The notes beneath the pieces are model-generated. The model was not told the DNA's origin. It saw only the letters and a list, made by a program, of their open reading frames with translations, and ran no database searches. A program made the translations under genes and the position numbers. 5,081 nucleotides of DNA from an uncultured bacterium (GTDB taxonomy: Bacteria; Actinomycetota; Actinomycetes; S36-B12): positions 1 to 5,081 of the forward strand of contig CAIVQM010000093.1 of NCBI GenBank assembly GCA_903908025.1, given 5' to 3'. Of the stretch, positions 4,649 through 5,081 are shown piece by piece (the first letter of the stretch is position 1; each line of letters opens with the position of its first letter).

Positions 4649-5081
4649 CTAGACGCCGCGGCGCTGGGCCTGTAAACCAGCATCCATCGACGCCCGGGCC
4701 GCAGTCACTCCTGGTCGCTCGGTGACCTCAGGCACGCCGACCTGCCAGAAGGCACCACCCTCGGTCCAGTCACTGGCCCGCACGTCCGTGACGATCACCG
4801 TCGTCCGGTCGGCGGCCCGGGCAGTCTGCAGCGCCACGACAAACTCCGCGAGACTGCCGACCTCGAGTGCGAGCGCACCCATCGCCTCCGCATGAGCCCG
4901 GAAGTCAACCCGCACGTGCGCACCCGGTCCGCGTGAGTCGGCCAGCATGTTGTTGTACGACGCACCGCCCTGACCCACCTGGAGTCGCTCGATGACGGCG
5001 TAGCCCTCGTTGTCGCACACCACGAGGATGAACTTCTTCCCGGAGAGCACTGACGCGTAGATGTCGGAGTTCAGCATCAGG
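4649..5081 (-). CDS. iolD: 3D-(3,5/4)-trihydroxycyclohexane-1,2-dione hydrolase, C-terminal part, cut by right window edge
   Basis: The visible 143 residues read LMLNSDIYASVLSGKK, then FILVVCDNEGYAVIERLQ, GGASYNNMLADSR, VDFRAHAEAMGAL, RTTVIVTDVRASDW, GGAFWQVGVPEV and a terminal QAQRRGV. This is the end of the thiamine-diphosphate-binding domain plus the C-terminal tail of IolD, which cleaves the ring of the trihydroxycyclohexanedione made by IolE during myo-inositol breakdown. LNSDIY and CDNEGYAVIERL are the family's version of the ThDP/Mg segment; the G-D-G half of the site should lie just beyond base 5081. The full protein is usually near 630-650 residues, so about 500 are missing. The gene is read leftward and ends here, so an inositol (iol) cluster probably continues to the right with iolD as its last gene. 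The weak dyads at its 3' end (4654-4681) are not convincing terminators. Confidence 0.93.
   Translation of the reverse strand, partial: LMLNSDIYASVLSGKKFILVVCDNEGYAVIERLQVGQGGASYNNMLADSRGPGAHVRVDFRAHAEAMGALALEVGSLAEFVVALQTARAADRTTVIVTDVRASDWTEGGAFWQVGVPEVTERPGVTAARASMDAGLQAQRRGV

Noticed and set aside
4654..4681. CGCCGCGGCG palindrome and GCTGG/CCAGC pair as a terminator between dapD and iolD
   Set aside because: The palindrome has no loop, the second stem is only five base pairs, there is no T-run, and both lie inside the iolD coding end.
1..5081. CRISPR array, tRNA, rRNA, insertion sequence or phage-defence cassette
   Set aside because: No regularly spaced repeats, no tRNA or rRNA-like segments, and no transposase, nuclease or other defence motifs in any plausible reading frame.

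Overview
This window is GC-rich DNA from an actinobacterium. The evidence is the strong G/C bias at third codon positions, the GTG starts, the close match of the DapD and LOG-family proteins to what I recall of their Mycobacterium tuberculosis counterparts, and promoters of the TAnnnT leaderless type. I cannot name the genus. The window is almost fully coding: eight genes, two cut by the window edges, and no gene-free stretch above 180 bases.

Layout from left to right. (1) 1-585, minus strand: a small membrane-anchored protein with a DivIVA-type motif, overlapping by 14 bases the start of an SRPBCC/polyketide-cyclase-like protein that runs off the left edge. (2) 765-1295, plus strand: a secreted, small, probably DUF5666-like protein with a good ribosome binding site. 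(3) 1292-1855, minus strand: a LOG-family (TIGR00730) nucleotide phosphoribohydrolase whose stop codon interlocks with the previous gene in one CTAG. (4) 1963-2526, plus strand: a YceI-family lipid-binding protein behind a strikingly AT-rich, repeat-bearing promoter region. (5) 2544-2600: a 24-bp inverted repeat between convergent genes that also encodes the last residues of DapE. (6) 2592-3668, minus strand: dapE. (7) 3686-4636, plus strand: dapD. (8) 4649-5081, minus strand: the C-terminal part of inositol-catabolic IolD, cut by the right edge.

DapD (tetrahydrodipicolinate N-succinyltransferase) and DapE (succinyl-diaminopimelate desuccinylase) are two enzymes of the succinylase route to meso-diaminopimelate and lysine, needed for peptidoglycan. 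They are transcribed divergently from a 17-bp gap. That gap holds an 11-bp palindrome carrying a TAnnnT -10 element on each strand, each placed so that the predicted first transcribed base is the first base of the start codon. This shared, symmetric, doubly leaderless promoter is the most interesting thing in the window. The LOG gene has the same leaderless geometry.

The order dapD/dapE, LOG gene, DivIVA-motif membrane protein resembles the dapD-dapE to Rv1209 region of M. tuberculosis as I remember it. The YceI and DUF5666-like genes would then be lineage-specific insertions. I see no mobile element, CRISPR array, tRNA, rRNA or evidence of a wholly new multi-gene system.
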